Positions 1 through 9,527 of a DNA stretch of 64,000 bases are shown here, one piece after another. The notes under the pieces are model-generated. The model was not told where the DNA came from and ran no database searches. It saw nothing but the letters and a program-made list of their open reading frames with translations. Origin of the DNA: Thermophilibacter provencensis (GTDB lineage Bacteria; Actinomycetota; Coriobacteriia; Coriobacteriales; Atopobiaceae); the NCBI RefSeq assembly GCF_900128445.1, contig NZ_LT671417.1, positions 976,768-1,040,767 of the forward strand. Reading direction: 5' to 3'. A program made the position numbers and the translations under genes. The stretch's first letter is position 1; every line of letters begins with the position of its first letter.

Positions 1-766
1 GCATCTTGGCGCGCACGGGGATGGACATGGAGATGATGCGCGCCGCCGCATAGGTGTCGTACGGGGTGGTGATGATGGCGCAGCCGTGGCGCTCGGCGGA
101 CGAGATGACCTTGCTCGAGATGTGCGCGCTGCAGCAGACCACAAGGCAGCTCGCCTCGCTCTCGACGGCGAACTGCTGGGTCTCGTACCGGTTGGTCACA
201 AGCACGATGTCGCCGGGCTTGACGGTGTCCTCCATCATCTCGGGCGTGGTGCCCACGCGGACGCAGCCGCTGGCGACGCGGCCCGTGGGGTCGCCGAGGA
301 TCATCTCGCCCTTGAGGGTGTCGACGATGTTGGCGTAGCAGGTGCGCGACTCGCCGATCACGCTCATGTCGAAGACGTCCATGTTGGCGTTGGCGATGTC
401 CTTGACGGCGATGAGGCCCTCGAGGTTGTTCTCGTCGTCGGTGACGCAGAGGGTGTCGGTCTTTGCCTCGCGCATGAGGTTCCACGCCGCGAAGAGGCTC
501 ATCTCGCCATCGATGCCGCCCTGCCGCTGAATCTCGGTGTCCTTGATCTGCGGGGTGACGGAGGTGATGAGCTCCGGCTCGGCAAAGCCGAAGTGGTTGA
601 GGACGAAGGCCGTCTCGCGGTTGATGGCGCCTGCGCGGCGCGGCTGGTAGATGTCCGTGTGCTCGACGGCATTCTTGAGGTGCGCGTACGCGATGGCCGA
701 GCAGATGCTGTCCGTGTCCGGATGCAGGTGGCCGATGACGTTGACCTTGCGGATACCTTCTGGCAT
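1..766 (-). CDS. Putative manganese-dependent inorganic pyrophosphatase with CBS/DRTGG insert (partial, C-terminus outside window)
   Basis: The reverse strand from the ATG at 766 reads MPEGIRKVNVIGHLHPDTDS and then SICSAIAYAHL, the HxDxDS signature of DHH-family (family II) Mn-dependent pyrophosphatases. About 255 codons lie in the window, and the frame runs off the left edge. The middle part (LCVTDDENNLEGLIAVKDIA) looks like a CBS domain. It is followed by a DRTGG-like segment (CSAHISSKVISSAERHGCAI), an arrangement found as a nucleotide-sensing insert in clostridial and coriobacterial pyrophosphatases. It would hydrolyse cytosolic pyrophosphate under adenine-nucleotide control. The start is set by a GGAAGGAAGG ribosome binding site just upstream. 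The catalytic second half is not visible, so activity is inferred from the family. Confidence 0.8.
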   Translation of the reverse strand, partial: MPEGIRKVNVIGHLHPDTDSICSAIAYAHLKNAVEHTDIYQPRRAGAINRETAFVLNHFGFAEPELITSVTPQIKDTEIQRQGGIDGEMSLFAAWNLMREAKTDTLCVTDDENNLEGLIAVKDIANANMDVFDMSVIGESRTCYANIVDTLKGEMILGDPTGRVASGCVRVGTTPEMMEDTVKPGDIVLVTNRYETQQFAVESEASCLVVCCSAHISSKVISSAERHGCAIITTPYDTYAAARIISMSIPVRAKM

Positions 767-1125
767 GTGCCTTCCTTCCCCCTGGTGCTTCCTCGTCTGA
801 TTGTGCCACGTACGAGGTCGTATATGGGAGCTCGGCTTGCGAACGGCAGAAAAACCGCGTGGCCGGACGTTCTTCTCGGCGCGTCGAGGCCGGTCGTTCG
901 GCCGCCGCGGCCGCCGTCCGTCCCCACCTGCTGCGGATTGGGGGGTGTGGCAACTTCCGTCCGGGGACGTCGCGGCCTATCCGCGTGACGGCTGCCCCCG
1001 CGCCGTCCCCCGGGCCTTCCCGTGACGGATTTCTCCTGCAGGGAGTGCGTTCTTCTTCTCGGCGGGAGGGGGCTGGGATAGACTCGATGTGACGTCAGGC
1101 CCCGCACAGAGAGGCGAGAAACCCC
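767..1125. other. Intergenic region between divergent genes
   Basis: This 359-base gap separates the divergently transcribed pyrophosphatase and ettA. It must carry both promoters. A TAGACT hexamer at 1079-1084 is a plausible -10 for ettA. On the minus strand a TATACG-like hexamer near 825 could serve the pyrophosphatase. The middle (about 870-1040) is very GC-rich with short GGCCGCC/GGCGGCC self-complementary runs. I see no convincing gene or RNA in it. Confidence 0.4.
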
Positions 1126-2805
1126 ATGGCAGAGTTTGTGTACCAGCTGATCCGAGCCCGCAAGGCCGTCCACGACAAGGTCATCCTGGACGACGTCACG
1201 GTGGGCGTCTACCCTGGCGCCAAGATCGGCGTGGTGGGCCCCAACGGCGCGGGCAAGTCCACGCTGCTCAAGGTCATGGCCGGCCTCGAGGACGTCTCCA
1301 ACGGCGAGGCCATGCTGAGCCCCGGCTACACCGTGGGCATCCTCCAGCAGGAGCCCCCGCTCGACGAGGACAAGACCGTCCGCGAGAACATAGAGCAGGC
1401 CTTCGGCGACCTGCTGGCAAAGATCGAGCGCTTCAACCAGGTGAGCGCCGAGATGGCAGACCCCGACGCGGACTTCGACGCCCTTATGGCCGAGATGGGC
1501 CAGCTCCAGGACGAGATTGACGCCGCCAACGGCTGGGACCTGGACTCCCAGCTCTCGCAGGCGATGGACGCCCTGCAGTGCCCGGACCCGGACGCGTCGG
1601 TGAGCATCCTCTCCGGCGGCGAGCGCCGCCGCGTGGCGCTGTGCAAGCTGCTGCTTGAGGCCCCTGACCTGCTGCTCCTCGACGAGCCCACCAACCACCT
1701 GGACGCCGAGTCCGTGCTCTGGCTCGAGCAGTTCCTGCACCGCTATCCCGGCGCCGTCATGGCCGTCACGCACGACCGCTACTTCCTCGACGACGTGGCC
1801 GAGTGGATCTGCGAGGTGGACCGCGGCCAGCTCTACCCCTACGAGGGCAACTACTCCACCTACCTGGAGAAGAAGGCCGCACGCCTGGAGGCGCAGAGCC
1901 AGCAGGACGCCCGCCGCGCCAAGAAGATGAAGGCCGAGCTCGAGTGGGTCCGCAGCTCCCCCAAGGCGCGTCAGGCCAAGAGCCGCGCCCGCCTCGAGCG
2001 CTACGAGCAGATGGAGGCCGAGGCCCGCGCCTCCAAGCGCGTGGACTTCACCGACATCCACATCCCCGTGGGCCCGCGCCTGGGCGCCAAGGTGCTCGAG
2101 GCCGAGCACCTCTGCAAGAGCTTCGGCGACCGCGTGCTCATCGACGACCTCAGCTTCTCGCTCCCGCGCAACGGCATCGTGGGCGTGATCGGCCCCAACG
2201 GCGTGGGCAAGTCCACGCTTTTCAAGATGATCGTGGGGCTTGAGGGGCCCACGTCGGGCACCCTCGAGGTGGGGGAGACCGTCAAGCTCTCCTACGTCGA
2301 CCAGATGCGGCAGGGCCTGGATGCCGAGAAGAGCCTCTGGGAGGTCGTCTCCGACGGCAACGACTACATCCGCGTGGGCGACTCCGAGATTCCGAGCCGC
2401 GCCTACGTGGCGGCCTTCGGCTTCAAGGGCGGCGATCAGCAGAAGCGCGCCGGTGTGCTCTCCGGCGGCGAGCGCAACCGCCTCAACCTCGCGCTCACGC
2501 TCAAGCAGGGCGGAAACCTCCTGCTCCTGGACGAGCCGACCAACGACCTCGACGTCGAGACGCTGGAGTCCCTGGAGGAGGCGCTCGAGGAGTTCCCCGG
2601 CTGCTCCGTGGTGATCTCCCACGACCGCTGGTTCCTCGATCGCGTGGCCACGCACATCCTGGCCTGGGAGGGCGACGACGAGAACCCCGGCCGCTGGCAC
2701 TGGTTCGAGGGCAACTTCGAGTCCTACCAGGCGGACCGCGAGAAGCGCCTCGGCGCGGACGCCTCCAAGCCGCACCGCCTGCACCGCAAGCTCACGCGCG
2801 ACTAG
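1126..2805 (+). CDS. ettA: ABC-F protein, energy-dependent translational throttle EttA
   Basis: This 559-residue soluble protein has two ABC ATPase domains and no membrane segment. Walker A motifs are GPNGAGKST (about residue 38) and GPNGVGKST (about residue 360). LSGGERRR and LSGGERNR signatures and LLLLDEPTN Walker B motifs follow in each half. Length and the N-terminal MAEFVYQ-type start match EttA (about 555 residues). The linker between the halves is charged (EAQSQQDARRAKKMKAELEWVRS), the P-site tRNA interaction motif region of ABC-F factors. EttA binds the ribosomal E site and gates entry into elongation according to ATP/ADP ratio. The ATG is preceded by an AGAGAGGCGAGAAA Shine-Dalgarno region. 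It appears monocistronic. Confidence 0.93.
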   Translation: MAEFVYQLIRARKAVHDKVILDDVTVGVYPGAKIGVVGPNGAGKSTLLKVMAGLEDVSNGEAMLSPGYTVGILQQEPPLDEDKTVRENIEQAFGDLLAKIERFNQVSAEMADPDADFDALMAEMGQLQDEIDAANGWDLDSQLSQAMDALQCPDPDASVSILSGGERRRVALCKLLLEAPDLLLLDEPTNHLDAESVLWLEQFLHRYPGAVMAVTHDRYFLDDVAEWICEVDRGQLYPYEGNYSTYLEKKAARLEAQSQQDARRAKKMKAELEWVRSSPKARQAKSRARLERYEQMEAEARASKRVDFTDIHIPVGPRLGAKVLEAEHLCKSFGDRVLIDDLSFSLPRNGIVGVIGPNGVGKSTLFKMIVGLEGPTSGTLEVGETVKLSYVDQMRQGLDAEKSLWEVVSDGNDYIRVGDSEIPSRAYVAAFGFKGGDQQKRAGVLSGGERNRLNLALTLKQGGNLLLLDEPTNDLDVETLESLEEALEEFPGCSVVISHDRWFLDRVATHILAWEGDDENPGRWHWFEGNFESYQADREKRLGADASKPHRLHRKLTRD

Positions 2806-2833
2806 GGATTTGTGACCCCTCCCATTTTTTCGA

Positions 2834-2912
2834 ACGGTTCCCTTACGGTCGCCTGACGTGACACGACTACGGTTGTGTCACGTCAGGCGACCGTCTCGTG
2901 AAAGGGAACCGT
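2834..2912. repeat. Long imperfect inverted repeat covering the ribosome binding site of the next gene
   Basis: The left arm is 2834-2864 and the right arm 2875-2912, around a 10-base loop. The 31 bases of the left arm pair completely with the right arm, except that the right arm carries a 7-base insertion (2895-2901). The outer part of the right arm contains the AAGGGAACC stretch that serves as Shine-Dalgarno for the ATG at 2913. In RNA the hairpin would sequester that site. A six-T run lies just left of the left arm (2825-2830). Confidence 0.85.
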
Positions 2913-3605
2913 ATGCTTGAAGGCGTGTCCTACTCCGTCCACATGGACCTCGAGGGGTTCCGTGACCTCTTCCGCGCCCAGCAGATTCGTTACACCCGAA
3001 AGCTCGGGATTCTCTGTGCCGTGCTTTTTGGGTTCATGACCATCGCTTCCGTCTTTGCGTGTCTCTTTGCCCCCTCCGTCGAGATGGTCGGGGGCACGCT
3101 GCTCTTCGTGGCGCTTCTCGTGTTTGGCGTCGTGATGGCGGTGCGTCCGCCGCTTCTGCTCGCAACGCGCGCGGGCCTGGTGCGGAGGTGGTTTGCGCAG
3201 CGAGGCGCCGCCAGCGCGGGCGACGATCAGCTCGGGCAGCTCGTTGCCGACTATACGGTGACCCTCTCCGCGTTTGGCTTCACGGAGGCCTCGAGGACCG
3301 CAACGCTCAACATACCCTGGTTTGCCCTCGACGCTCGCCCGGTTGCGGGCGACAACGGGACCTACTTCGTGCTGGCAAAGGGCAAGGAGGCCTCCCTTGC
3401 CTACAACCTCATGGGAATCAACTGGGCCTTCCGCGACGAGGACGCCTCGGGCGTGCTCTTTCTCCCGCGCGAGCTTGTCGAGAAGAACCCGGGGCTCGTG
3501 GACGAGGCGTCCTCCGCAATCAAGGACGCCCGCCGGCGCTACCTTGGTCGCGGAAAGCGGGCCATCGAGGACAAGCAGCTCGCCTCGTGGCTGGCGGCGA
3601 AGTAG
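2913..3605 (+). CDS. Uncharacterised membrane protein, 230 residues
   Basis: I do not recognise a family. An N-terminal cytosolic stretch (MLEGVSYSVHMDLEGFRDLF) is followed by two closely spaced hydrophobic segments (about residues 31-50 and 58-80), then a soluble C-terminal domain of about 150 residues. The soluble part has beta-rich character and a YcxB-like flavour (Phe/Tyr-rich strands, KGKEASLAYNLM, then FLPRELVEKNPGLVDEASSAIKDA), so a bacterial PH-like or YcxB-type fold is possible. ATG 2913 is chosen over the in-frame GTG at 2898 because AAAGGGAACC sits 6-12 bases before it. The start codon directly follows a 31-bp inverted repeat that could hide its ribosome binding site. Confidence 0.65.
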   Translation: MLEGVSYSVHMDLEGFRDLFRAQQIRYTRKLGILCAVLFGFMTIASVFACLFAPSVEMVGGTLLFVALLVFGVVMAVRPPLLLATRAGLVRRWFAQRGAASAGDDQLGQLVADYTVTLSAFGFTEASRTATLNIPWFALDARPVAGDNGTYFVLAKGKEASLAYNLMGINWAFRDEDASGVLFLPRELVEKNPGLVDEASSAIKDARRRYLGRGKRAIEDKQLASWLAAK

Positions 3606-3766
3606 GAGGCCTCGTCTCGGGCCTACGGCGGCCTGTCGGGGCGGAGCGGGGAGGCACCATCGCTGGAGGGCCTGTTCTCGCCGGGCCGTCGCTTGAGCAG
3701 GCGCACTTCTTGGTGAACGGCGTCGTTTTTCTGAAACACTAACGTCACAGAACGTCCACAACCGGT

Positions 3767-3772
3767 TAGAAT
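3767..3772 (+). promoter_or_regulatory. Candidate -10 box (TAGAAT) for the dehydrogenase gene
   Basis: TAGAAT followed by GG is the same -10-like word found before several other genes in this window. No good -35 box is visible 16-18 bases upstream. The terminator-like hairpin at 3775-3802 follows at once, so transcripts would begin in or just before that hairpin. Confidence 0.4.
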
Positions 3773-3774
3773 GG

Positions 3775-3802
3775 AGGGGCGCCCCAGGGCGCCCCTTTTT
3801 TT
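3775..3802 (+). terminator. Rho-independent terminator-like hairpin
   Basis: GGGGCGCCCC, A, GGGCGCCCC followed by a seven-T run. It would end transcription from the upstream membrane-protein gene. It lies between a candidate -10 box and the next gene, so it could also act as a leader attenuator. Confidence 0.7.
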
Positions 3803-3840
3803 GAGCAACGGCGCGCCGCGCCAGGACGATAGGAGCATCA

Positions 3841-4809
3841 ATGCACACGGGCGACATCAGGACACGTAAGGCCGTCATCATCGGCGCGGGGCGCGTGGGC
3901 AGTCATGTGGCGCTCTGCCTCATGTTCCAGCACCTTGTGAACGAGATCGTCTTTCTCGACGTCAACCGGGATGCCGCGCGCGCCCAGGCGCTCGACCTCG
4001 ACGACCTGGCCTCCGGCCTCGGAGACTCGTTCACCATCCGCGTGGGCGAGTACGCGGACTGCCGTGACGCCCACTTCGTGATCCTCACCGCCGGCCGCAG
4101 CCGCCGTCCCGGCGAGACGCGCCTGCAGATGCTCGACGGCACCATCAAGGTGCTCGACGGCATCGTGGGCCCGCTGCGCGACTCCGGCTTCCATGGCATC
4201 CTGATCAGCGTCTCCAACCCGGCCGACATCGTGGTCGAGTACCTCTACCGCAACCTCGGCCTGCCGCGCAACCAGGTCTTTGGCACCGGCACCGCGCTCG
4301 ACTCGGCACGCCTGCGCCGTGTGCTATCCGAGACCATCGACGTCTCGAACCGCCAGATCCAGGCCATCTGCATGGGCGAGCACGGCGACTCGATGTTCAT
4401 CCCCACCTCGCGCATCTCCGTCGAGGGCATCGGCCTGCGCGAGTACCTCTCGCTGCGCGACGACGTGGTGGACTCCATCGACTTCGGCGACGTCATGCGC
4501 CGCGTGCGCGAGTCCGGCGCCGCGATCATCTCCGGCAAGGGCTGCACGGAGTTTGGCATCGCCTCGATCGTGGCCGACCTCGTGACCTCGATCCTGCACA
4601 ACGAGAAGCGCGTGGTCCCGCTCTCCGCTCACCTCGACGGCGAGTACGGCGAGTCCGGAATCTCCGCCGGCGTCCCGTGCGTCATCGGAAGCACCGGCGT
4701 CGACTCCGTGCTGGAGATTGACCTCTCCTACGACGAGCGCCGCGCGATGCGCAAGTCCTGCGCGGTCATCCGCGACTACTGCGAGAAGGTCATGCCGGCG
4801 CAGGAGTAG
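3841..4809 (+). CDS. L-lactate/malate dehydrogenase family NAD-dependent oxidoreductase
   Basis: This 322-residue protein belongs to the LDH/MDH superfamily. A Rossmann GAGRVG motif is at residues 15-20, with an acidic residue ending strand 2 (FLDVNRD, NAD preference). The active loop is AGRSRRPGETR (84-94), followed by SVSNPADI, GTGTALDSARLR (catalytic-site Arg157) and the catalytic His in GEHGDS (His181). The overall form is LDH-like. However, the position aligned by eye with the LDH specificity residue Gln102 is Arg88, the residue that directs MDH to oxaloacetate. It may therefore be a malate or hydroxyacid dehydrogenase rather than a lactate dehydrogenase. It is monocistronic between two terminators, with AGGAG before the ATG. 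Confidence 0.85.
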   Translation: MHTGDIRTRKAVIIGAGRVGSHVALCLMFQHLVNEIVFLDVNRDAARAQALDLDDLASGLGDSFTIRVGEYADCRDAHFVILTAGRSRRPGETRLQMLDGTIKVLDGIVGPLRDSGFHGILISVSNPADIVVEYLYRNLGLPRNQVFGTGTALDSARLRRVLSETIDVSNRQIQAICMGEHGDSMFIPTSRISVEGIGLREYLSLRDDVVDSIDFGDVMRRVRESGAAIISGKGCTEFGIASIVADLVTSILHNEKRVVPLSAHLDGEYGESGISAGVPCVIGSTGVDSVLEIDLSYDERRAMRKSCAVIRDYCEKVMPAQE

Positions 4810-4831
4810 CCGCCTCAGGGGGCCGGTCCTC

Positions 4832-4865
4832 GCCCGCCGCTTGCCACTGCGAGCGGCGGGCTTTT
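4832..4865 (+). terminator. Rho-independent terminator after the dehydrogenase gene
   Basis: Ten-base arms GCCCGCCGCT (4832-4841) and AGCGGCGGGC (4852-4861) are followed by TTTT. It starts about 22 bases after the stop codon. Confidence 0.85.
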
Positions 4866-4867
4866 GC

Positions 4868-4935
4868 TGACAAAATCCCCCGGCACCCTGACAAAATCCC
4901 CCGGGTCCTTTGTCATTTCTGACATAATCCCCCGG
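4868..4935. repeat. Three direct repeats TGACA(A/T)AATCCCCCGG
   Basis: Copies are at 4868-4883, 4889-4904 and 4920-4935; the first two are identical and the third differs at one base. Start-to-start spacing is 21 and 31 bases, about two and three helical turns, so all copies face the same side of the helix. Inverted TGTCA half-words occur at about 4910 and 4940. They lie between the dehydrogenase terminator and the ABC exporter promoter and may bind a regulator of that operon. Confidence 0.75.
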
Positions 4936-4969
4936 CGCCTTGTCACCTTACTGAAACGTCACGCATGGC

Positions 4970-5000
4970 TTGCCGGGGGGGGGTTCTCCTAGCGTAGAAT
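4970..5000 (+). promoter_or_regulatory. Candidate promoter of the ABC exporter operon
   Basis: A TAGAAT -10 box is at 4995-5000, 41 bases before the ATG. A TTGCCG -35-like hexamer is at 4970-4975 with a longish 19-base spacer. The three direct repeats lie 35-100 bases upstream of the -35 position. Confidence 0.45.
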
Positions 5001-5040
5001 TGCGCGCGAGACCGTTTTGTCCCCAAGAGACGGGAGACCC

Positions 5041-5792
<752 letters not shown>

Positions 5793-5793
<1 letters not shown>

Positions 5794-7592
5794 TGGCGCG
5801 CGCGGCGACGGCGGCCCAGGGCTTCTCCTGGCGGCAGTTCCGCGTGATGCTGCGCGTGATCATGCGCGGGGAGCAGCACCTGGACAGCACCGGCATGGGC
5901 ATCGGCGGCGACGAAGGCTCGGCACGCAAGGGCTTCTGGGGCGGGCTTGGCTCGGGAGTCCGCAAGGTGGCGATGGGCTTTCTCTTCCTGCTGCTCGCCG
6001 CAGTGTTCTTCATGATGGGCTACATGATGGGCGAGGTCGGAGTCACGCCGTACGTGGCGTTAAGCCTCTGCGTGGTGTGCCTCGTGGGCCTCACGGTCCT
6101 CACGGGCCTCTACCAGGCGGTGAACGTCCTCTACTTTGTTCGCGACCTCGGCTACTACCTCACGCTGCCCATCTCGGCCACCACGGTCATGTGGGCGAAG
6201 CTCGCCCACTTCCTGGGGATGTCGCTCCTCGGCGATCTCATCATCCTGCCGGTGGGGCTGGGATGCCTTTTCGCCGTCGGGGCGGCGCCCGTCACGTGGG
6301 TCGTCATGACGGTGGCCTTTTTGCTGAGCGCCGTGGCAGTGAACCTTGCGCTTGTGATCATCTGCGTGCCCATCATGCGCTTCTCGCGCCTGGCGCACGA
6401 CAAGGACCGCTTCTCGCGCGTCTTCGGCGCGCTCATCATCGTGTTTGCGCTTGCGGTCGGCGTGGGCAGCCAGTTTGCTTTCCAGGGTGACGGCCTGGCG
6501 TCGCTGGCGTCCGGCTCCGAGAGGCTGCTCTCGGGAGGCGCCCCCGCGGTCGTGATGGGCGTTCTCTGTCCGCCGTCGCTGTTTGCGCGTGCGGCAATCG
6601 AGGGGGACGCCCCGGGGGTGGCGGGAGCCCTTCTCGCCATGCTCGCGAGCGTGGCAGTCTACGCCCTCGTGCTCTCCGCTCTTGCGCGTCGCTGGTACTT
6701 CGAGGGCGTGCAGGCGCTTCAGGGAGCCGGCGGGAAGCGCGGCCGTCGCGTAGAGGGCGCTGAGCTCGCCCGGGCAACGCGGACGCGGGGGGCACTTGTC
6801 GCCAACCTCAGCCGCGACTGGAAGACGATGGCGCGCGTGCCGGTCTTCTTCAACCAGTTTGTTCTGAGCTCGCTGCTCATGCCCCTCTACTTCGTCGTGA
6901 TCATGGTGGCGAGCGGCGTCGTGGGCTTCTCCCAGGCGTCGGACGCGGGCATTGAGCCGATGGCCGTGCTTGGAATGGCGCGTGAGCTCACGGCGCTTCT
7001 CACCTTTGACAACCCGGCGCTCGCATGGTGCGCCGTGGGCGTGCTGGTCTTTGGGCTCTTCCTGGGCTTCTCGTCCTACTCGTTCACGATGGGCGTGAGC
7101 CGCGACGGCGAGGACTTCTTCTTCATGCGGGGCCTTCCCATGGACTGGAGCGCGTACCTGGCGTCGAAGTTCGTGGTGCCGTTCGCGCTCTCCACGGTGC
7201 CGATGCTGGTGCTCATCGTGGTGGCGCTGGTGGTGCTGGGCGTGCCGGCGGCCGCCGGGCTCTACCTCATCGGCGTCTACCTGGGCGCCACGATCGCCCT
7301 CGGCCTGCTGTCGCTTGGCCTGGGCGCGCTCTTCCCTCGTCTCACCTGGGACAACGAGGCGCAGCTCGTCAAGGGCGGCGGTGCCACGCTGATGGTCTTC
7401 GCGGGCCTCATCGTGGGCGCGGCCGTCATGGCGCTGCCCGCGCTCACGCTGCTCGGCGCGGTGCTGTGGGGGGTCCTGGCGGTGCCCGTGGCGCTCTGCT
7501 TGGCGCTGGCGATTTTCGTTGTGGAGTGCGCCGCCCTCGCGTGGTGGGTGCTCGGCCCCTGCGCGCGCAGCCTCTCTCGCCGTGAGCGATAA
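5793..7592 (+). CDS. ABC transporter permease, multi-pass membrane protein
   Basis: This 599-residue protein has about 12 hydrophobic segments in two blocks separated by a charged loop (GGKRGRRVEGAELARATRTRGALVANLSRDW, around residue 320). This fits the YhaP/putative ABC-2-like permeases paired with single ATPases. The N-terminus is cytosolic and basic. The ATG at 5793 overlaps the stop of the upstream ATPase gene by one base, giving the coupled pair of a half-ATPase and one large permease. Substrate cannot be read from the sequence. Confidence 0.8.
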
Positions 7593-7643
7593 TGTGACCG
7601 TCTGATTCTGCCCCGCTTTCCGCTCGTCCGGAGGAGGCCGCGT

Positions 7644-8516
7644 ATGGAGATCGGTATTCCTGGCGAGGATGGGGAGCCGCCGGCGCCGCGTCACGGTGCG
7701 GGATACGTGGCAAGGTGGCTGCTTGCCGCCGCGGCGACGGCCCCTGCCTACCTCCTCGCGCAGGTGCTTGCCTCCCTGGTGGCGGGCATCGCCCTGCTGA
7801 CGACCGACGTTGACGCGCTGATGCTTGCTGCGACGCTGGCGGGCCTTGCCCTCGCCGTGCCGTGGTGGCTCCACCTGAGGCCGCGCTCGCTCCTGCGTCG
7901 CGAGGGGGCGCGTCCCTCTCGCCCTGCGCAAGGAGCTCTGCTCGTCTGCGCGCTGCTTGCGCTTGGCGTGGTCCTGCAGGTGACGATCTCGTGCGTGCTC
8001 TCCCTGGTGCTGCCGCTCTTTCCCGGAGTGATGGACGGCTATCTCGAGCTCATGGAGCTCGCTGGAATCTCAGATGCGATGAGCCCCGCGGCGCTCGTCG
8101 AAGTCGCCGTAATCGCGCCCATTGCGGAGGAGTCCCTCTGTCGCGGCGTTACCCTCGAGTTCTCGCTGCGTGCGTTCTGCCCGGGGCGGCCGCCCGCATC
8201 TCGCGCCGAGGTTCCGGCCGCGCGCTTCTGGGCGGCCAACGTCATCCAGGCGCTGGTTTTTGGCGTCATGCACCTCAACGTCGTGCAGGGCGTCTACGCC
8301 TTCGCCCTTGGCCTGCTGCTGGGCTGGGTCTTCCGGCGCACAGGGCGGCTGCGCGCCGCCGTCCTGCTCCACATGGCCGTCAACGCCTCCTCTGCGCTCA
8401 TGGACTCCCTCGGCCTGCTGTTGGACGGGCTCCTCGTTCCCACGGTTCTGGTCGGCGGGCTCGCGACCGTGGCGCTGGTGCGGGCGGCCGCGCGGCTGAC
8501 CGGCGACTCCGCCTAG
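7644..8516 (+). CDS. CPBP family intramembrane glutamic endopeptidase (CAAX protease-like)
   Basis: This 290-residue membrane protein has about seven hydrophobic segments. The signature EESLCRG (Glu162, Glu163, Arg167) is the EExxxR motif of CPBP/Rce1-type proteases, and FGVMHLNVVQGVYAF carries the second-motif His. In bacteria these proteins act in bacteriocin self-immunity, maturation or membrane-protein turnover; no bacteriocin gene is adjacent. The ATG is preceded by GGAGGAGG. The gene ends 3 bases before the converging asparaginase gene. Confidence 0.85.
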   Translation: MEIGIPGEDGEPPAPRHGAGYVARWLLAAAATAPAYLLAQVLASLVAGIALLTTDVDALMLAATLAGLALAVPWWLHLRPRSLLRREGARPSRPAQGALLVCALLALGVVLQVTISCVLSLVLPLFPGVMDGYLELMELAGISDAMSPAALVEVAVIAPIAEESLCRGVTLEFSLRAFCPGRPPASRAEVPAARFWAANVIQALVFGVMHLNVVQGVYAFALGLLLGWVFRRTGRLRAAVLLHMAVNASSALMDSLGLLLDGLLVPTVLVGGLATVALVRAAARLTGDSA

Positions 8517-8519
8517 GCG

Positions 8520-9524
8520 CTAGCGCGGCATGCGATCGTGGTTGACCTCCTGGTAGAAGAGGCGTGAGAGCTCGGCGGGCTCGCGGGTCTGGCCGAGCGC
8601 CCACATCGTCTTGGCGACGAGGGCCTCGGTGGTCATGTCGTCGCCCTTGAGGATGCCGTCCTTCTCGGCGTAGGCGTGGCCGACCTCGTAGACGCCGAGG
8701 TCGAGGCCCTCCTCCGGCACCTGTGTGGTGACCACGAGGGCGCGTCCGGAGTCGACCCAGTCGAAGATTGCGTCCTGGTAGGACCCGTCGTACGCCGGGA
8801 TGCCGCCGATGCCAAAGGTCTCGAGGATGACGGCGTCGTAGTCGGGCTTGAGGAGGCCGAAGATCGTGGGCTTGAGCTCCGGAGTGAGCTTGAGCACGAT
8901 GACGCGCTCGTTGAGGGCGTCGTAGAAGCGCGGGCCTCCGTGGTCGCGGCGCGCCGGCCCCATCCCCGCCGGGCGAACGATGCTGCCGCCGCGGACATAC
9001 GCGAGTGACGGGAAGTTCATGCTCGAGAACGCGTTGAAGCTCATCGTGCGCTGCTTGCGGGCGCGCGTGCCGCAGATGACCTTGCCGCCGAAGACCACGG
9101 ACACGTCGCGGGAGGCCGGGTCGCAGGCGTAGAGGACGCTGTGGTAGAGGTTGAGCTTGGCGTCGGTGAAGGGGTTCGCCATCGGCTGCTGGGAGCCGGT
9201 GAGGACGATCGGCCTGTCGCTGTCCTGGATGAGGTAGGAGAGGGCGGCGGCGGTGTAGGCCATGGTGTCGGTGCCGTGGAGGATCACGAAGCCGTCATAG
9301 CGGTCGTAGCCGTCTCGGATGACCCGGGCGATGCTCAGCCAGTCGCGCGGGCGCATGTTGGTGCTGTCGATGTTCATGGGCTGAACGAAGTCGAGGTCGC
9401 AGAGGGTGTCGATGAGCGGCACGCGTGCGGCGAGCTCCTTGCCGGTGAGGGTGGGGGCAAGGCCCGCCCCGTCCTCGGTCGATGCGATCGTGCCGCCGGT
9501 GGCGATGATGAGGATGCGCTTCAT
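8520..9524 (-). CDS. ansA: L-asparaginase, type I (cytosolic)
   Basis: This 334-residue protein begins MKRILIIATGGTIAS, with the first catalytic Thr in GGTIAS (Thr12). The second catalytic block HGTDTMAYTAAAL follows at about residue 90, and LTGSQQPM is also typical. There is no signal peptide, fitting the cytosolic type. It hydrolyses asparagine to aspartate and ammonia. It is the second gene of a two-gene minus-strand operon: the upstream HAD gene ends 3 bases before this ATG and contains the GAGGAATAGGCC ribosome-binding region. Confidence 0.93.
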   Translation of the reverse strand: MKRILIIATGGTIASTEDGAGLAPTLTGKELAARVPLIDTLCDLDFVQPMNIDSTNMRPRDWLSIARVIRDGYDRYDGFVILHGTDTMAYTAAALSYLIQDSDRPIVLTGSQQPMANPFTDAKLNLYHSVLYACDPASRDVSVVFGGKVICGTRARKQRTMSFNAFSSMNFPSLAYVRGGSIVRPAGMGPARRDHGGPRFYDALNERVIVLKLTPELKPTIFGLLKPDYDAVILETFGIGGIPAYDGSYQDAIFDWVDSGRALVVTTQVPEEGLDLGVYEVGHAYAEKDGILKGDDMTTEALVAKTMWALGQTREPAELSRLFYQEVNHDRMPR

Positions 9525-9527
9525 GGC

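Noticed and set aside
499..2784. 761-codon antisense frame across ettA
   Set aside because: It covers ettA and the start of the pyrophosphatase gene in the wrong frame and has no recognisable domain.
6060..7931. 623-codon antisense frame across the ABC permease
   Set aside because: Arg/His/Glu-rich shadow with no family features. The sense frame is coupled to its ATPase.
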